From positions 1 to 7,637 of the forward strand of contig JAQCGA010000182.1 in the NCBI GenBank assembly GCA_027619145.1: a DNA stretch of 7,637 bases, written 5' to 3'. A model generated the notes under the pieces. It did not search any database. It was not told where the DNA came from and was given only the letters and a program-made list of their open reading frames with translations. The stretch comes from a bacterium (GTDB lineage: Bacteria; Latescibacterota; UBA2968; GCA-2709665). Positions 6,417 to 7,637 of the stretch are shown piece after piece (position 1 is the first letter of the stretch; the number at the start of each line of letters is the position of its first letter). The position numbers were made by a program, and so were the translations under genes.

Positions 6417-6586
6417 CTTGTCTTGGGGACTTCTCCACACAGCGCAGCCGTTCTATCTGAAACGAATGGACCCTCTTACAAACACCCCTTAGAAAATCTC
6501 CCGACCCCAGAAAAAAATCTCATTGCTACGTCATATAGCGACCTTTTTACCGTATATTTCCTCTTACATAAACAGCAAATTTGGGA

Positions 6587-6614
6587 CGAGAAACTTCAGC
6601 AATCTGAATTCTCG
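6587..6614 (+). repeat. Hairpin or operator in the cotransporter leader
   Basis: CGAGAA (6587-6592) pairs with TTCTCG (6609-6614), and TTCAG (6595-6599) with CTGAA (6604-6608), giving 11 bp around a CAAT loop with a 2-nt AC bulge on the left arm. No T-run follows, so it is not a terminator. It lies 60 bp before the cotransporter ATG. It may be an mRNA leader structure or, as DNA, a dyad operator centred on TTCAG-N4-CTGAA. Confidence 0.45.
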
Positions 6615-6636
6615 CCTTCCGCATCCATATTCTGTG

Positions 6637-6642
6637 TAAAAT
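6637..6642 (+). promoter_or_regulatory. Possible -10 box for the cotransporter gene
   Basis: TAAAAT matches the sigma-70 -10 consensus at five of six positions and lies 32 bp before ATG 6675 in an AT-rich stretch, but no good -35 box stands 16-18 bp upstream. A promoter must exist between the terminator at 6416 and the ATG unless there is readthrough; this is only the best-looking candidate. Confidence 0.2.
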
Positions 6643-6674
6643 AAAGATCTCTCAAGAGAAAGTCGGATCCACCT

Positions 6675-7637
6675 ATGGACACTGCAAAAGGCCACGGCTT
6701 TGGCACCGCACCCGTCTTTCTGGCTGCCGTCAGTACCATTCTGGGCGCCGTTATGTTCCTGCGCTTCGGGTATGCCGTGGGACATACCGGGTTGCTGGGT
6801 GCCCTCGCCATCATTCTCATTGGCCACCTCATCACCATCCCCACAGCCCTGGCCGTAGCCGAAATTGCCACCAACATAAAAGTAGAGGGCGGCGGTGAGT
6901 ACTTCATTATCAGCCGCTCCTTCGGAACCACCATCGGCGCGGCCATTGGCATTTCACTTTATCTCTCTCAAGCCGTGTCCGTTGCTTTTTACATGATCGC
7001 CTTTGCCGAAGCCTTCCGTCCGCTTTTCCCCTGGATTGAGCAGCAAATAGGGATTGCAGCGGACCCCCGGATGATCAGCCTTCCCGCCACCCTGTTCCTC
7101 ATCTTACTCATGCTCACCAAAGGAGCAGACCTGGGTGTGAAAGCCCTGTGGGGCGTCGTTGTCATCCTGGGCATCTCCCTGCTACTCTTTTTTATGGGCA
7201 ATCCAGAAGGCAGTCGAAGCCTGACTCAAATTGATATCGCCTCCAGAATTTCCCCCCACGATGACTTTGTATATGTCTTTGCCATCTGCTTCCCGGCCTT
7301 CACCGGCATGACCGCCGGTGTGGGCCTCTCCGGAGACCTGGCCAACCCTCGCCGCGCCATCCCCCTGGGTACCCTGGCCGGAACTCTGGTCGGCATGGTC
7401 GTCTACGTCCTGGTGGTCTTCAAACTGCACCTGAGTGCTTCTCCCGAAGCCCTGGCAACAGACCCATTGATTATGGGGCAAATTGCCGCGTGGGGCCCCA
7501 TCATCCCCATCGGCCTGGCCGCAGCCACCCTCTCCTCTGCCGTAGGATCCATCCTCGTTGCCCCACGCACCCTCCAGGCGCTGGGCAACGATCGAATCTT
7601 CCCCGTGGGCAACACCTTCCTCAGCCGGGGCAAAGGT
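6675..7637 (+). CDS. Cation-chloride cotransporter (SLC12-like, APC superfamily), 5' part
   Basis: The frame from ATG 6675 is open to the window edge, giving 321 residues with no stop. It is an integral membrane cotransporter of the SLC12/CCC type, which moves chloride with sodium and/or potassium. Family signatures are strong: STILGAVMFLRFGYAVGHTG (20-39) is the unwound first helix, GGGEYFIISRSFG (72-84) follows helix 2, FPAFTGMTAGVGLSGDLANP (206-225) and RRAIPLGTLAG (226-236) match the CCC FP-x-x-TG...SGDL-x-x-P...AIP-x-GT block, and SSAVGSILVAPRTLQALGND (287-306) matches the SSA-(x)-GS...APR-x-LQAL block. The ATG is the only start after TAA 6642-6644; the ribosome binding site is poor (AAGAGAA at 6654-6660, 14 nt away). 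Ion specificity cannot be assigned, and the C-terminal domain lies outside the window. It has its own leader and probably its own promoter. Confidence 0.9.
   Translation, partial: MDTAKGHGFGTAPVFLAAVSTILGAVMFLRFGYAVGHTGLLGALAIILIGHLITIPTALAVAEIATNIKVEGGGEYFIISRSFGTTIGAAIGISLYLSQAVSVAFYMIAFAEAFRPLFPWIEQQIGIAADPRMISLPATLFLILLMLTKGADLGVKALWGVVVILGISLLLFFMGNPEGSRSLTQIDIASRISPHDDFVYVFAICFPAFTGMTAGVGLSGDLANPRRAIPLGTLAGTLVGMVVYVLVVFKLHLSASPEALATDPLIMGQIAAWGPIIPIGLAAATLSSAVGSILVAPRTLQALGNDRIFPVGNTFLSRGKG

Larger units (their letters stand above)
6300..6674. other. Non-coding stretch between the channel and cotransporter genes
   Basis: This 375-bp region holds no gene I can support. Its left part contains two weak hairpins, AACGAT/ATCGTT at 6323-6339 and AGAGG/CCTCT at 6353-6367, directly followed by the strong terminator at 6369-6416. 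The right part is clearly more AT-rich than the coding DNA, as expected of a promoter and leader. It contains a large hairpin at 6587-6614 and a possible -10 box at 6637. A 73-codon open frame from TTG 6423 has no ribosome binding site or recognisable protein features. Confidence 0.7.

Noticed and set aside
6423..6644. 73-codon plus-strand open frame in the intergenic region
   Set aside because: TTG start directly after the terminator T-run, no ribosome binding site, no membrane or domain pattern, and it runs through the large hairpin.

Overview
The window carries seven plus-strand protein genes (the first and last cut by the edges) and no RNA gene, CRISPR array, insertion sequence or minus-strand gene that I can support. 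Base composition is moderately GC-rich by eye, and several starts are TTG or GTG with good Shine-Dalgarno sequences. The protein families are bacterial. I cannot assign a phylum; the small membrane protein at the left edge and the cotransporter at the right edge fit an environmental, Gram-negative-type bacterium, but that is inference.

Layout. 1-129: 3' end of a small conserved membrane protein. 164-1042: YihY/BrkB-type membrane protein. 1065-2618: major facilitator superfamily (MFS) transporter. 2615-3244: free-standing RimK-like ATP-grasp N-terminal (RLAN) domain. 3232-4122: RimK-like ATP-grasp amidoligase. 4119-5213: GNAT acetyltransferase fused to a C39-like (papain-fold) peptidase. 5214-5363: short gap with inverted repeats. 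5364-6299: MscS-type mechanosensitive channel. 6300-6674: non-coding, with a strong rho-independent terminator and a second large hairpin. 6675-7637: N-terminal 321 residues of a cation-chloride cotransporter (SLC12-like), cut by the window end.

How the genes work together. The genes from 164 to 5213 are spaced by 22 bp or overlap (4, 13 and 4 bp), so they look like one translationally coupled operon whose promoter lies left of the window or close to the edge gene. RLAN, RimK-like ligase, GNAT and C39-like peptidase form a known but functionally unassigned neighbourhood, predicted from comparative genomics to make or modify a peptide-like metabolite; the MFS protein is the natural candidate to move it across the membrane. 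The most distinctive local feature is that RLAN and ATP-grasp, usually one polypeptide, are two overlapping genes here. The MscS channel and the cation-chloride cotransporter next door suggest an osmotic or ion-balance setting, raising the untested idea that the product is a compatible solute analogous to N-acetylglutaminylglutamine amide.
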